17,577 nucleotides of DNA from Bacteroidales bacterium UBA5281 (GTDB taxonomy: Bacteria; Bacteroidota; Bacteroidia; Bacteroidales; Lentimicrobiaceae), in the NCBI GenBank assembly GCA_002410555.1, contig DHSR01000008.1, positions 1 through 17,577 of the forward strand, in the 5' to 3' direction. Below the pieces are notes generated by a model, which saw only the letters and a program-made list of their open reading frames with translations, had not been told where the DNA came from and did not search any database. Of this stretch, positions 1 through 7,258 are shown one piece after another; within the stretch, counting starts at the first letter, position 1; each line of letters starts with the position of its first letter. Both the position numbers and the translations under genes were made by a program.

Positions 1-26
1 GCGAGGGGTAAGGAGTTCTGAAGCTT

Positions 27-830
27 TTGATTTTACAACACAAAGCAAACAGCAATACGCTAAAGAATCAGAAAATTGCTCTTGAGGTATTTCAGTTGAA
101 TCAGTTGATGGAATCCGTTAATATTTATGTTAAATATGAAATTGATAGGAAGTATTCATCGGACCCCAAAAGCGATAATTTACCACCCAAAAAGGTAATG
201 GATCTGGATTTTATTTATAGCTATACATACTTGATTCCGTACTCTTCTCCAACAGAAATAGATGAACTATTGCCGGTAATTGAGCTGAGGAAAGGTCAAA
301 AACTTGAGAGTGTAAAAGTTTCAAACGCTTCCCTCTCAAATGAAAAAGTAAAAAGGGGGAAAATAAAGAGCAATAAATTATTAATTGACACCACCAATCG
401 GAAGTTAACTTTAACCATTGATAAGTCAATTCTTCAGGATAACGGCTTTTTAGAAATTGAAATTGAGATTAAAACACCCTATTTTAATGCACTTTTACCT
501 TCATTCAGCACAAATACTGATTTTGACAGATCCTTGATAATCAGCGTGCCTTCCATTTTTAAATATCGACTTCCAAAGGAAAGTAATACGTTTGAATTGC
601 AATCGGAAGAAAAAAATAAGTTTGTTTTACTTCAATTGAATCGCAGGAGTAGCGATTGGAATACAATTGTTAAAGAGTACTGGACAGATTGCATTACCTA
701 TACATACAAGGTTAACGGAGCAAAACCAGTATTGTCGAATGTTTCCTTTGAAATTGAAACAATAGAGTTGCCCGTTAACATAGATATCGGTGTTCCGGTA
801 AGAGAGCTCTATATAGAAAATCAACAATAA
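27..830 (+). CDS. Hypothetical protein, N-terminus uncertain
   Basis: I do not recognise this 267-residue protein. The frame opens after a stop at 9-11 and has no ATG near its beginning; the best start is TTG at 27, with an AAGGAG-like sequence at 10-15 about 11 nt upstream. It has no signal peptide or membrane segment. The body alternates hydrophobic and charged residues in a way that suggests a beta-rich domain, with Lys/Asn/Glu-rich linkers and a moderately aromatic C-terminal third. The missing ATG leaves two options: a true TTG start, or the 3' part of a longer gene whose 5' end has been lost or frameshifted beyond the window edge. No neighbour on the same strand gives a functional hint. 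Existence as a coding frame is likely from length and codon use; function is unknown. Confidence 0.6.
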   Translation: MILQHKANSNTLKNQKIALEVFQLNQLMESVNIYVKYEIDRKYSSDPKSDNLPPKKVMDLDFIYSYTYLIPYSSPTEIDELLPVIELRKGQKLESVKVSNASLSNEKVKRGKIKSNKLLIDTTNRKLTLTIDKSILQDNGFLEIEIEIKTPYFNALLPSFSTNTDFDRSLIISVPSIFKYRLPKESNTFELQSEEKNKFVLLQLNRRSSDWNTIVKEYWTDCITYTYKVNGAKPVLSNVSFEIETIELPVNIDIGVPVRELYIENQQ

Positions 831-971
831 ATTTAATCCTTTTTGAACAGTTCACGGGCTGTTGAAATTATATCATATTGGCTTTTCCTTGTATGCTTTT
901 TAAAAGTACAACGAGTCTCTTAATTCTGGTGCTTTAGCAATTATCGTAAAAGAACAATCAAAAGAAACAAA

Positions 972-1109
972 ATGAGAAGGCAATTCAAAGATTTCGCCGG
1001 AAATTACTGGGCGATTGAAAACAATTGTGATCCTCATGAAAAGTTTGTTAAAAAAAATACTGAGATGGAAAGCCTGAATTTATGGCTTCTGCAAATCCTG
1101 GGAATGTGA
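972..1109 (+). pseudogene. Possible 45-residue ORF or frameshifted gene remnant
   Basis: An ATG at 972 opens a 45-codon frame that begins MRRQFKDFAG and stops at TGA 1107-1109. Near its end, the adjacent frame (about 1066-1140) reads on as a plausible protein segment containing ASANPGNVKIKREEYS, so the stretch may be a decayed gene with a +1 frameshift. I recognise no family. It sits in the 412-nt gap between the first hypothetical gene and the convergent HIRAN gene. The alternative is chance open frame in intergenic DNA. Confidence 0.25.
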
Positions 1110-1159
1110 AAATAAAACGGGAAGAATATAGTACTATTCCCACCGATGTCCGTTTTCTA

Positions 1160-1225
1160 CAAACTCACTCTTACTTCTTACTAATAACTACATACATCTT
1201 ACTAATACCTGCTACTTCCTTCTAT
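1160..1225. repeat. Degenerate short repeat, CTTACTAATA type
   Basis: The stretch contains CTTACTAATAACTACATACA followed by ATCTTACTAATACCTGC, an imperfect repeat of the CTTACTAATA unit embedded in CTACTTC-like sequence. On the other strand it reads as TATTAGTAAG-type sequence, similar in style to the TTAGATG repeats at 10819-10880. It lies just beyond the 3' end of the HIRAN gene. Confidence 0.5.
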
Positions 1226-1242
1226 TCACTGAATAACGGTTT

Positions 1243-1629
1243 TTATTCCACCATATAAATATTGACATTGATTTTTAGCCAGGTATTCTTCCATTCTTTT
1301 GAAACTACCCTGCAAAAGAACAATTTTCCGGCATCCATCAGCCGGGAGCAAACCAGGTTCATTTCGGCGGGTACATAACCAATGCGGGTGTTTTCACAGT
1401 AAATGGCAATTGCAAATTCATCGAATTTATTGCCGGGTTCCCTTTTCATTGTCAGCGTCTTTTCGGGAATAATCTGATCTTCAATTGCTTTTATGGTAGT
1501 GCAATGCGTTGTACCGGCGACTACAATCTCCAGCAGGAAGATTTCATGTGTAAAAGGCATTATGCCGGTTTGCGGGTCGCTTAGCAGTGCCAGCAGGCCG
1601 GGGGTGATGGGTACAATGGATTCATTCAT
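1243..1629 (-). CDS. HIRAN-domain protein
   Basis: This 128-residue protein carries a HIRAN-type domain over roughly residues 29-128. Visible family features are the early beta strand (FLLEIVVAGT), the segment TLTMKREPGNKFDEFAIAIY (residues 58-77), which matches the usual L-x-R-E-P-x-N-x-x-D-x-x-A-I-x-V pattern, and RIGYVPAEMN (82-91), the strand and turn before the final helix. HIRAN domains are found alone in bacteria or fused to SNF2 helicases in eukaryotes (HLTF), where the domain binds single-stranded 3' DNA ends. Here it is a stand-alone domain. The gene starts inside the end of the upstream J-domain gene, with an 8-nt overlap (1622-1629), so the two are almost certainly co-transcribed and probably translationally coupled. 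I infer a role in nucleic-acid transactions; the actual substrate is unknown. Confidence 0.8.
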   Translation of the reverse strand: MNESIVPITPGLLALLSDPQTGIMPFTHEIFLLEIVVAGTTHCTTIKAIEDQIIPEKTLTMKREPGNKFDEFAIAIYCENTRIGYVPAEMNLVCSRLMDAGKLFFCRVVSKEWKNTWLKINVNIYMVE

Positions 1630-2425
1630 CGCACAGCAAGCTTATGATTTCAGTAAACTTTAGAATCTCAGCTTCGACCACCTTTATATCTAATTCTAAT
1701 TCTATTCGCTTTTTAGAAATGTAGACTTCATCAAAAATCAGTTTTTCGATAGTAAATGGAAAACCCTCTTTTAAGCTGGCGATTTTCTCCTTAAGGCTGG
1801 CAATTTGCTTACTCAGGTGCTTGATTCGCTCCGTCTTTTCATCCATTGTGAGGTGCCAGAGATGTTGTTTGTCAGGCTTGTCTAGAAACAGCAGTATTTC
1901 CTGCAGATCCGCCAAACGTTGAAGTTCATACGCAGCCTTTACTTTGATAAACAGGTCTTTTTCCACTTCGGTCTGATCCGGAATCAGATCGGGATGCAGC
2001 CGCTTGCACAATACCCTGAAAATCTCTTTCAATTTGCGCGCTTCCTCTTCCGGAATCAAGTGAGAAAGTATTTTAACGGCCTCATCCAGGGCAGAAGATT
2101 GCACCTTTATCCGGTCATAAAAATCCATCAGGCGGATTGCTATGGTTTTTTCTATTGCCAATAAATCAGGTGTTTCATTGCGATTAATGACAGCTTGTAT
2201 CAGGTTCATCTTCATTCTAAGCCCGGCAGCTTTCGTCTGTTTTTCAAGCAATTCAAGCTGCAGGTAACCTAACTTCTCCAGATAAACTGAAGTAAGGATT
2301 GCAGATTCCTGTTCTACCATGTCCTTATGACGCGTGAAAAGTTCCGTAAACTCCAGTTGCAACTCTTCCAGTTTTCCTGTTAAATCAATGCTTTCGGGAG
2401 TTAATGCCGGTAGTTTGTTATTCAT
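1622..2425 (-). CDS. J-domain (DnaJ-like) protein with coiled coils
   Basis: This 267-residue soluble protein has a central J-domain at about residues 125-180. The HPD tripeptide that activates Hsp70/DnaK ATPase is at 144-146 (KRLHPDLIPD), preceded by the basic helix II (LKEIFRVLCKRL) and followed by a helix III-like segment (FIKVKAAYELQRLADL). The N-terminal 120 residues and the stretch after 190 (KTERIKHLSKQIASLKEKIA) are predicted alpha-helical and coiled-coil in character. It lacks the Gly/Phe and zinc-finger regions of DnaJ, so it belongs to the specialised J-proteins and is not a general chaperone. Its start codon is preceded by an A/T-rich leader without an obvious strong Shine-Dalgarno. 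The 3' end overlaps the HIRAN gene. DnaK co-chaperone activity is inferred from the motif. Confidence 0.8.
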   Translation of the reverse strand: MNNKLPALTPESIDLTGKLEELQLEFTELFTRHKDMVEQESAILTSVYLEKLGYLQLELLEKQTKAAGLRMKMNLIQAVINRNETPDLLAIEKTIAIRLMDFYDRIKVQSSALDEAVKILSHLIPEEEARKLKEIFRVLCKRLHPDLIPDQTEVEKDLFIKVKAAYELQRLADLQEILLFLDKPDKQHLWHLTMDEKTERIKHLSKQIASLKEKIASLKEGFPFTIEKLIFDEVYISKKRIELELDIKVVEAEILKFTEIISLLCDE

Positions 2426-2878
2426 TTTAATTTTAGTTCAGTTTATAGATAACCGCACAGAGGCAAATACAACACTGGAGGACTGATTTATCTGATTGAT
2501 CTATTATGCAAAGTTACAAAGTTCTGCCTGTCCCGACAGGAAGTTGTTTTCATGAATACCATATTGGGCAAAGAGCTAAGACTGAGCGCTGAAGGTTAAC
2601 CCATTAATAAGTGTCGAAATCGGCAGGCATAAAGCACTCCTAAAGTGCGTTTTAAAGAACCTGTAGTTGAACACAGGAATTGATATCTCTTTACCGGACA
2701 GCATTCATTTTCTTCTCTTGCTGTATAAGATGAAATTTACATAGGTTTTGTTTGGAAATGTTTCTACTTTCGTTGCGGAAAAGGGGGCACCATCAGAAAA
2801 TGAATAGATGCACATTCTTTCTGTTTAGTCAAAACTTTGCAAAACTATTCCTATGAGCTTTTAAAACAGGCATAAAAT
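2426..2878. other. Intergenic gap, divergent promoters expected
   Basis: These 453 nt separate the divergent J-protein and cupin genes and must hold both promoters. I find no convincing full promoter pair. A small hairpin, CCTGTC-CC-GACAGG, lies near 2526-2541. There is no gene-length open frame. Confidence 0.5.
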
Positions 2879-3139
2879 ATGGATAAAGAGCTTTTAAAAT
2901 CAGAGATTAAAACAAATGTCTATCATATTAAACCTGATAGTAACGTAGCATTGCATAAACATCGGAAATTTGATGAAGTTTTCTACTGCATTAAAGGCGA
3001 AGGTTTTGGCGTATTGGAAAATGAAGAAATAGAATTGTCGGTAGGGAAAGTTTTCCCTGTAAAAGAAAATATAATGCATGCCTTGCGTTCTGAATCAGAA
3101 ATGTGGGTGGCATCTTTTTTGATTCCGGTTACGGAATAG
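2879..3139 (+). CDS. Small single-domain cupin protein
   Basis: This 86-residue protein is essentially one cupin barrel. The metal-binding motif of cupin box 1 is visible as H26-x-H28-(4)-E33 in ALHKHRKFDEVFYCIKGEG, with the Gly-rich turn at 40-44, and the box-2 histidine is H67 in VKENIMHAL. This fits the Cupin_2 family (PF07883). Such proteins bind Fe, Mn, Zn or Ni and can be dioxygenases, isomerases or simple binders; the sequence does not decide among these. The stop is followed after 16 nt by a flavin-binding pyridoxamine-oxidase-like gene, so both are likely in one operon. The pairing suggests a small redox or detoxification unit, but that is inference. Confidence 0.8.
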   Translation: MDKELLKSEIKTNVYHIKPDSNVALHKHRKFDEVFYCIKGEGFGVLENEEIELSVGKVFPVKENIMHALRSESEMWVASFLIPVTE

Positions 3140-3155
3140 TTTTTAAAATTTAAAT

Positions 3156-3542
3156 ATGACTGAAAAATCAAAGCTTAGCGATAAATTTCACGAAGTGCTA
3201 ACACACGAAGGTATTGTTTCAGTTATGTCATGGGGCATTGAACCACACCTGGTCAATACATGGAATTCTTTTCTGGTTATTACTGAAGATGAAAGGATAT
3301 TAATTCCTGCTTATGGATACAGAATAACCGAGAAGAATGTAGCCGTAAATCCTCATATTAAGCTCTCTGTAGGAAGTAAAAATGTTGCTGGCTATAAAAA
3401 TTATCCCGGAACAGGATTTATTATAACAGGCAGAGGCAGTTTTATAACTTCGGGAGCTGAATATGATATGATGAAAGAAAAGTTTGATTTCTTAACGCGG
3501 GTATTTGAAGTTACCGTGGACAAAGCCATACAAATGTTGTAG
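3156..3542 (+). CDS. Pyridoxamine 5'-phosphate oxidase-like FMN-binding protein
   Basis: The 128-residue protein has the split-barrel fold signature of the putative PNPOx (PF01243) family. It begins with a helix (KFHEVLTHEGIVSVMSWG), followed by strand FLVITEDERILIPAYGY (about residues 40-56), the VAVNPHIKLSVGSKNV segment (63-78), and a GFIITGRGSFITSGAEYDMM strand-turn-helix (88-107) that normally packs by the flavin phosphate. The best guess is a small FMN- or F420-binding reductase or binding protein; true pyridoxamine-phosphate oxidases are longer (about 210 residues). It follows the cupin gene by 16 nt in the same direction. The end, at TAG 3540-3542, is slightly earlier than in many relatives but needs no truncation to explain it. 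Confidence 0.75.
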   Translation: MTEKSKLSDKFHEVLTHEGIVSVMSWGIEPHLVNTWNSFLVITEDERILIPAYGYRITEKNVAVNPHIKLSVGSKNVAGYKNYPGTGFIITGRGSFITSGAEYDMMKEKFDFLTRVFEVTVDKAIQML

Positions 3543-3554
3543 TCTTTTGGATTG

Positions 3555-3574
3555 GTATTATTGAATAATAATAC
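3555..3574 (+). terminator. AT-rich hairpin after the cupin/flavoprotein operon
   Basis: GTATTATT, loop GAAT, then AATAATAC forms a perfect 8-bp stem 12 nt after the stop of the flavoprotein gene. There is no following T-run, so it is only a possible terminator or mRNA-stabilising hairpin. Confidence 0.35.
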
Positions 3575-3676
3575 AAGCAGGCATCGAACAGCATTGGCTT
3601 CGTTGTGCTTACTGCCCAAGGTGGGTTCGGTTGCAAATTTCACAAAACCCGGTAAACTCTGGAGAAATTGGGGAAT

Positions 3677-3747
3677 TCAGCCCTTTTTTCTGGCTTTATA
3701 ATAAATTCCGTCAACTATAATGTCAAGAATGGCTGGTATTCATTCAT
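3677..3747 (-). pseudogene. Decayed copy of the 39-residue membrane protein gene
   Basis: Read on the minus strand, this stretch starts with ATGAATGAATAC and ends with codons for DGIYYKARKKG and TGA. The intact gene at 5117-5236 starts MMNESGMHY and ends VGIYYKVRKKG-stop. The stretch is 71 nt against 120 in the intact gene, so about 49 nt are missing, the frame is broken, and the membrane helix is largely lost. The nucleotide similarity continues upstream: the leader at 3760-3850 contains AATTTCGAT and GGATTATTG stretches matching the leader at 5250-5335. This shows a duplication followed by decay. Confidence 0.65.
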
Positions 3748-4156
3748 TATTATTTCTCCATTCTGATTTTTACAAATCGAAATTGCTAAAAAAACATTGG
3801 TATTTCGCAGTAAAAACAAAGAATTCAATGGTGCAATAATCCTGCTGAAATTACAGCTAGGGGAGCACTGAATCCGGGAAAGCAAGCATTGATTATCAGG
3901 GCATATTTACCGGCAAATCGATCATTGACGCTGAGCAAATATGCGATACCCTCTACCACCAATCTGTAAACCTATGCAGAAATAATCTTTATCACCTTCA
4001 ACAATAATACATGCTTTTTATGGTTATATGAAAAGTGAGCACATGTTAAGTTGATATTGGTGACAATGAAGTGAATGTGCAATAATAAATAGCATAAGCA
4101 AAAGAAATCGATCATCCAAATTGGAGTATGTATACATTTATCTAAACTTTATTAAA
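3748..4156. other. Gap before the outer-membrane barrel gene
   Basis: About 400 nt hold no complete gene. The left side is the decayed leader copy. A forward open stretch at about 3870-4006 reads like protein (it contains IDYQGIFTGKSIIDAEQICD) but has no start and I do not recognise it. The right side must carry the promoter of the barrel gene; I see no confident promoter motif. Confidence 0.4.
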
Positions 4157-4768
4157 ATGAAAAAATCATTGTTGCTTTTGGTGTGTGTGTCAATGTCGTA
4201 CGTTTTAATGGCACAAGAAACTGTTAAACAAAGAGAAGTAGGAGTGGTTTTCAGTAACCTTGATCATTTCGGTTTCACTTTTAAAATCGGAAATGAAAAA
4301 TCGCTATGGAGATTTAATTCATTGGTTTTATCTGGAGGTGATTCGGATAATACTTCTGTTAACTTTGATAGTGAGCAGAAATCTACAGGGTTTGGAGTTA
4401 AAGTAGGAAGAGAGTATCGAAAAAGAGCAGATGGGAAATTAGAATTTAGATATGGTGCTGATCTATCATTTAGCTATTCCTATTCTAAATCAGTTGAAAC
4501 CAACAAAATAGGCATTGGCTATGGAAGTTCACATGTTGAGAAAGTATATAGTCCGGGAGTAAATCTGGTTTTCGGATTTAACTACATGATAAGTGAAAAT
4601 CTTATTTTAGGTGCCGAAGTGTTACCGTATTTTACATTTAAAACCGGAACATCTATTAATCAGGACATCTATCCGATTATTGGGAAAGAGGTGAAACGGG
4701 ATATTTCTGGATTTAGCTATGGTTTTTCAAGCAGCTCTGTGTTGTTATCCTTAACATATAGGTTTTAA
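4157..4768 (+). CDS. Outer-membrane beta-barrel protein
   Basis: The ATG at 4157 is chosen because it gives a typical signal peptide, MKKSLLLLVCVSMSYVLMAQ, with a signal peptidase I site after residue 18 or 20; an upstream TTG at 4121 would add twelve residues before the signal. The mature part of about 183 residues is rich in alternating hydrophobic/aromatic strands (VGVVFSNLDHFGFTFKIG, LEFRYGADLSFSYSYS, GVNLVFGFNYMI, LILGAEVLPYFTF) and ends with SSSVLLSLTYRF. That aromatic C-terminus is the recognition signal for the BAM complex. It is probably an 8-stranded barrel of the OmpW/OMP_b-brl type. The ligand is unknown. A remnant of a second copy follows at 4848, so the gene was once part of a duplicated pair. 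Confidence 0.75.
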   Translation: MKKSLLLLVCVSMSYVLMAQETVKQREVGVVFSNLDHFGFTFKIGNEKSLWRFNSLVLSGGDSDNTSVNFDSEQKSTGFGVKVGREYRKRADGKLEFRYGADLSFSYSYSKSVETNKIGIGYGSSHVEKVYSPGVNLVFGFNYMISENLILGAEVLPYFTFKTGTSINQDIYPIIGKEVKRDISGFSYGFSSSSVLLSLTYRF

Positions 4769-4847
4769 TCAAAATCTGGGGCAATGGTCTTAGGTTGACC
4801 TAACTTTGAAAATTTCGCCAAATTTCAGCTATTTATCCGGTACATAA

Positions 4848-4961
4848 ATAGAAACGATTCAGTCTCCTGTTAACAACTATGAGGTTAAAATAGATGTTTC
4901 AGGTTTCAGCTATGGGTTGTCAAGTAGATATGTTTTATTGTCGCTGATATATAGGTTTTAA
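4848..4961 (+). pseudogene. 3' remnant of a paralogous outer-membrane barrel gene
   Basis: This open stretch encodes 37 residues ending in DVSGFSYGLSSRYVLLSLIY-RF-stop, against DISGFSYGFSSSSVLLSLTY-RF-stop at the end of the intact gene just upstream. It also keeps the segment NYEVK matching KEVKR. A stop codon at 4845-4847 and the lack of any start show that only the C-terminal two strands survive. It most likely arose by tandem duplication followed by deletion of the 5' part. Confidence 0.75.
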
Positions 4962-5116
4962 TTAAAACCCTGTATTCAGTTGCGCCTGCCCTAAGTATGA
5001 TTTTAGAAAATAGACAGACAGGCGTTGACCTTAGAGACCTACACATGTATCGCACTCGTGAATGCTATGATAGTAAGCTATTTACCAGTATTGGGCTTTA
5101 AAAGCGATGCTTTTAT

Positions 5117-5236
5117 TCATCCTTTTTTGCGTACTTTATAATAAATTCCGACAGCAATGACTAGAACAGCCAATATGAGCATGATGCTCCAACCCATTCC
5201 TAAACCCCAGTAATGCATTCCTGATTCATTCATCAT
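5117..5236 (-). CDS. 39-residue single-pass membrane protein
   Basis: The minus-strand frame begins ATGATGAATGAATCA at 5236 and encodes MMNESGMHYWGLGMGWSIML, a hydrophobic helix ILAVLVIAVGIYY (about residues 17-33), and a basic end KVRKKG. The Met/Trp/Gly-rich head, one helix and Lys/Arg tail give an N-out, C-in topology by the positive-inside rule. An AAAGAGAG sequence lies about 5 nt before the start. Small Met/Gly-rich membrane proteins of this style are common in Bacteroidota, often near metal-related genes. A decayed copy at 3677-3747 preserves both ends, evidence that the frame was once a real gene. Function unknown. Confidence 0.6.
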   Translation of the reverse strand: MMNESGMHYWGLGMGWSIMLILAVLVIAVGIYYKVRKKG

Positions 5237-5295
5237 TTTTCTCTCTTTTTAATTGACCAATCGAAATTAATAAAATATCCATAGATATTTCATTG

Positions 5296-5505
5296 TTAAC
5301 GCGAATAATATAATGCGGCAATAATCCGGTGCAATTCCTCTTCACCCTTGCCAGGCCTGACCTGAAGTTTTTTAAATCCTTCTTTGTTTTTCCCATGGGC
5401 ATAAATCATTTCATTGTCTGATAAGGATTCAGTTACCTTTCGGACAATTCGGAACCTCTTTTTATGCTGTTCTTTTAAACCAGTGGTTTTAATTTGATTA
5501 GAAAT
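5296..5505 (-). pseudogene. Orphan open frame, probable truncated gene
   Basis: On the minus strand a 69-codon open frame runs from just after a TGA (5508-5506) to TAA at 5298-5296. It contains KRFRIVRKVTESLSDNEMIY and ends ELHRIIAALYYSR. Composition is very protein-like (Lys/Arg/Glu-rich, helical end), but there is no ATG before the internal Met at residue 34, and no Shine-Dalgarno suits that Met. It looks like the 3' part of a gene that has lost its beginning. It directly precedes the 39-residue membrane protein. A shorter sequence resembling its last codons is at about 3820-3850. Family not recognised. Confidence 0.45.
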
Positions 5506-5623
5506 TCAATTATGATGGAATTAACAGTGCAAAAATGATCAATATAGTTGCATAAACCATTACATAGTTTTGCAGAGATTTTATACATTTCACATATTGC
5601 GAAAGTCGATACTATATACATAG

Positions 5624-5663
5624 TAAAAAGATAGAGGCTGCTCCCATCAGGGAACAGCCTCTA
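5624..5663 (-). terminator. Rho-independent terminator of the OmpA/TSP3 gene
   Basis: On the minus strand, ATAGAGGCTG pairs with CAGCCTCTAT; with inner pairs the stem is about 15 bp with one mismatch and a 4-nt loop. It is followed by ATCTTTTTAC. It begins 21 nt after the stop of the OmpA-family gene. This is a textbook intrinsic terminator. Confidence 0.85.
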
Positions 5664-5684
5664 TAAGGATACTAAAAGCAGCAG

Positions 5685-7202
5685 TTATTTTTCAACCGGA
5701 ACGATTACTTTTTCTGTAAATTCCACACTCAACTCAACCCTTCTGTTTCGGGTGCGGCCGGCTGCAGTAGAATTATCATCTACAGGTTTGGTAAGACCAA
5801 AACCTTCGGATGAAATCCGTGTAGGGCTTATACCCTTGCTTATCAGATAAACTGAGACTGCTTCGGCACGATTTTTCGAGAGGGTCATGTTCATTGCCTC
5901 ACCACCTACGTTGTCAGTATGGCCGCCAATAATAAGCTTGTAGTTTGGGTTCTCAATCATCACTTTTACCACAGCATCAAGTATTTGGAACGACACTGGT
6001 TTTATAGTGGACTTACCGGTATCAAACTTGATACCCTGTAAAGCCTTCTGGAAAAGTGTTTTCACCTCTTTTGTCAATTCAGGACAGCCGTCGTTCTCTT
6101 TTGTTCCTGCAACAGTAGGACATTTATCCAGGTAATCAGGAATTCCGTCTCCATCAGTATCAAGGGTACAGCCGAATTCATCAACTGTTGCGCCTATAGG
6201 GGTCTGAGGACATTTGTCCAAATAGTCTGGCACACCGTCTTTATCCTCATCAAGCGGACAACCATTTACATCCACTTGTACACCGGAAGGTGTGTTCGGA
6301 CATTTATCCAAATGATCAGGTACACCGTCCTTGTCAGTATCGAGCGGGCAACCATCGGCATCTACTGCCACGCCTATGGGCGTTTTAGGACATTTATCAA
6401 GATAATCGGGCACGCCATCTTTGTCTTCATCAAGCGGACAGCCCATGGCATCAACCTGAATATTTGGCGGGGTATTGGCACACTTGTCAAGATAATCAGG
6501 CACACCATCGCCATCAGCATCCAGGGGGCAGCCGGCAGCATCCACCAGCACTCCAACGGGAGTATCGGGGCATTTATCCAGGCGGTCGGCAACACCATCT
6601 CCATCAGCATCTTTTTTCTGGCCGAAATTGAAAGTTAAGCCTACTGAATGCAGCAGGAAGAAGTCATTTGAATTTTTAACAACATTATCCTTCCCGTCAC
6701 TTGTTGAATACATAAAAGTTTCCTGCAAGTTTAAGATCACTGCCTTTCCCATACGCAGGTTAAGACCAGCTCCAAATGAAGGTGCTGCAAAATCGAATTT
6801 TTCAACGTTGTTTTCGCCTTCCAGTAGATTAGAAAACATCATTATCCCACCGCCTGCAAATACATATGGCCTGAAAAGGTAATCAGCACCAATAAGGTTT
6901 AACCTGAAATTAATGGTTCCGGTAGTTATCTGTTGGCGAAACCGATTGGTTTCACCTATGTATCCAATCTCACCTTTGGTCATCAGGAGAGATATATCAA
7001 GCCGGTTGCCTACCAATCGGGTCAGCGACAGGCCGCCAAACCCATAGAAAGCCTGATTGGTTTTGTAAAAATCATTCCCCAGGTCTCCGTTGTACTGTAT
7101 GGCCCCGCCATGCAAGCCAAGGTTCCATCTTTTATCGGCCGTTTGCGCGTTAATACTGAGCGCAAATGCAAGGCCCACAAAAATAAGTAATAGTTTTTTC
7201 AT
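5685..7202 (-). CDS. OmpA-family protein with TSP type-3 calcium repeats
   Basis: This 505-residue outer-membrane protein has four parts. A signal peptide (MKKLLLIFVGLAFALSINAQ, cut after A19 or Q20) is followed by an N-terminal barrel-like domain (about 25-195) with YNGDLGND and many aromatic strands. Then come six thrombospondin type-3 repeats (198-376) of D-x-D-x-D-G-V-x-D-x-x-D-K-C-P type, with a period of exactly 30 residues and two Cys per repeat. Last is a C-terminal OmpA domain (about 385-495) with the peptidoglycan-binding elements GHTDNVG (427-433), NRAEAV (444-449) and GRTRNRRVE (482-490). The OmpA domain binds meso-diaminopimelate through the Asp and Arg of these motifs, so the protein should tether the outer membrane to the wall, while the acidic repeats bind calcium and act as a periplasmic spacer. 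This architecture is common in Bacteroidota (OprF-like). It is monocistronic, with its own terminator. Confidence 0.92.
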   Translation of the reverse strand: MKKLLLIFVGLAFALSINAQTADKRWNLGLHGGAIQYNGDLGNDFYKTNQAFYGFGGLSLTRLVGNRLDISLLMTKGEIGYIGETNRFRQQITTGTINFRLNLIGADYLFRPYVFAGGGIMMFSNLLEGENNVEKFDFAAPSFGAGLNLRMGKAVILNLQETFMYSTSDGKDNVVKNSNDFFLLHSVGLTFNFGQKKDADGDGVADRLDKCPDTPVGVLVDAAGCPLDADGDGVPDYLDKCANTPPNIQVDAMGCPLDEDKDGVPDYLDKCPKTPIGVAVDADGCPLDTDKDGVPDHLDKCPNTPSGVQVDVNGCPLDEDKDGVPDYLDKCPQTPIGATVDEFGCTLDTDGDGIPDYLDKCPTVAGTKENDGCPELTKEVKTLFQKALQGIKFDTGKSTIKPVSFQILDAVVKVMIENPNYKLIIGGHTDNVGGEAMNMTLSKNRAEAVSVYLISKGISPTRISSEGFGLTKPVDDNSTAAGRTRNRRVELSVEFTEKVIVPVEK

Positions 7203-7219
7203 AGTAATTGAATTTGGTT

Positions 7220-7258
7220 TAGATTAAGTCTATTAAACACCTCAAAGGTGATAATCTA
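7220..7258. repeat. Two-tier inverted repeat in the OmpA/TSP3 leader
   Basis: Outer arms TAGATTA (7220-7226) and TAATCTA (7252-7258) enclose inner arms CACCT and AGGTG separated by CAA. The element lies 18-56 nt upstream of the ATG at 7202, so on the minus strand it falls in the leader or promoter region. It could be an mRNA 5' structure or an operator. Confidence 0.5.

Noticed and set aside
6276..6638. Plus-strand open frames inside the TSP3 repeats
   Set aside because: They are antisense shadows caused by the regular repeat composition of the OmpA/TSP3 gene.
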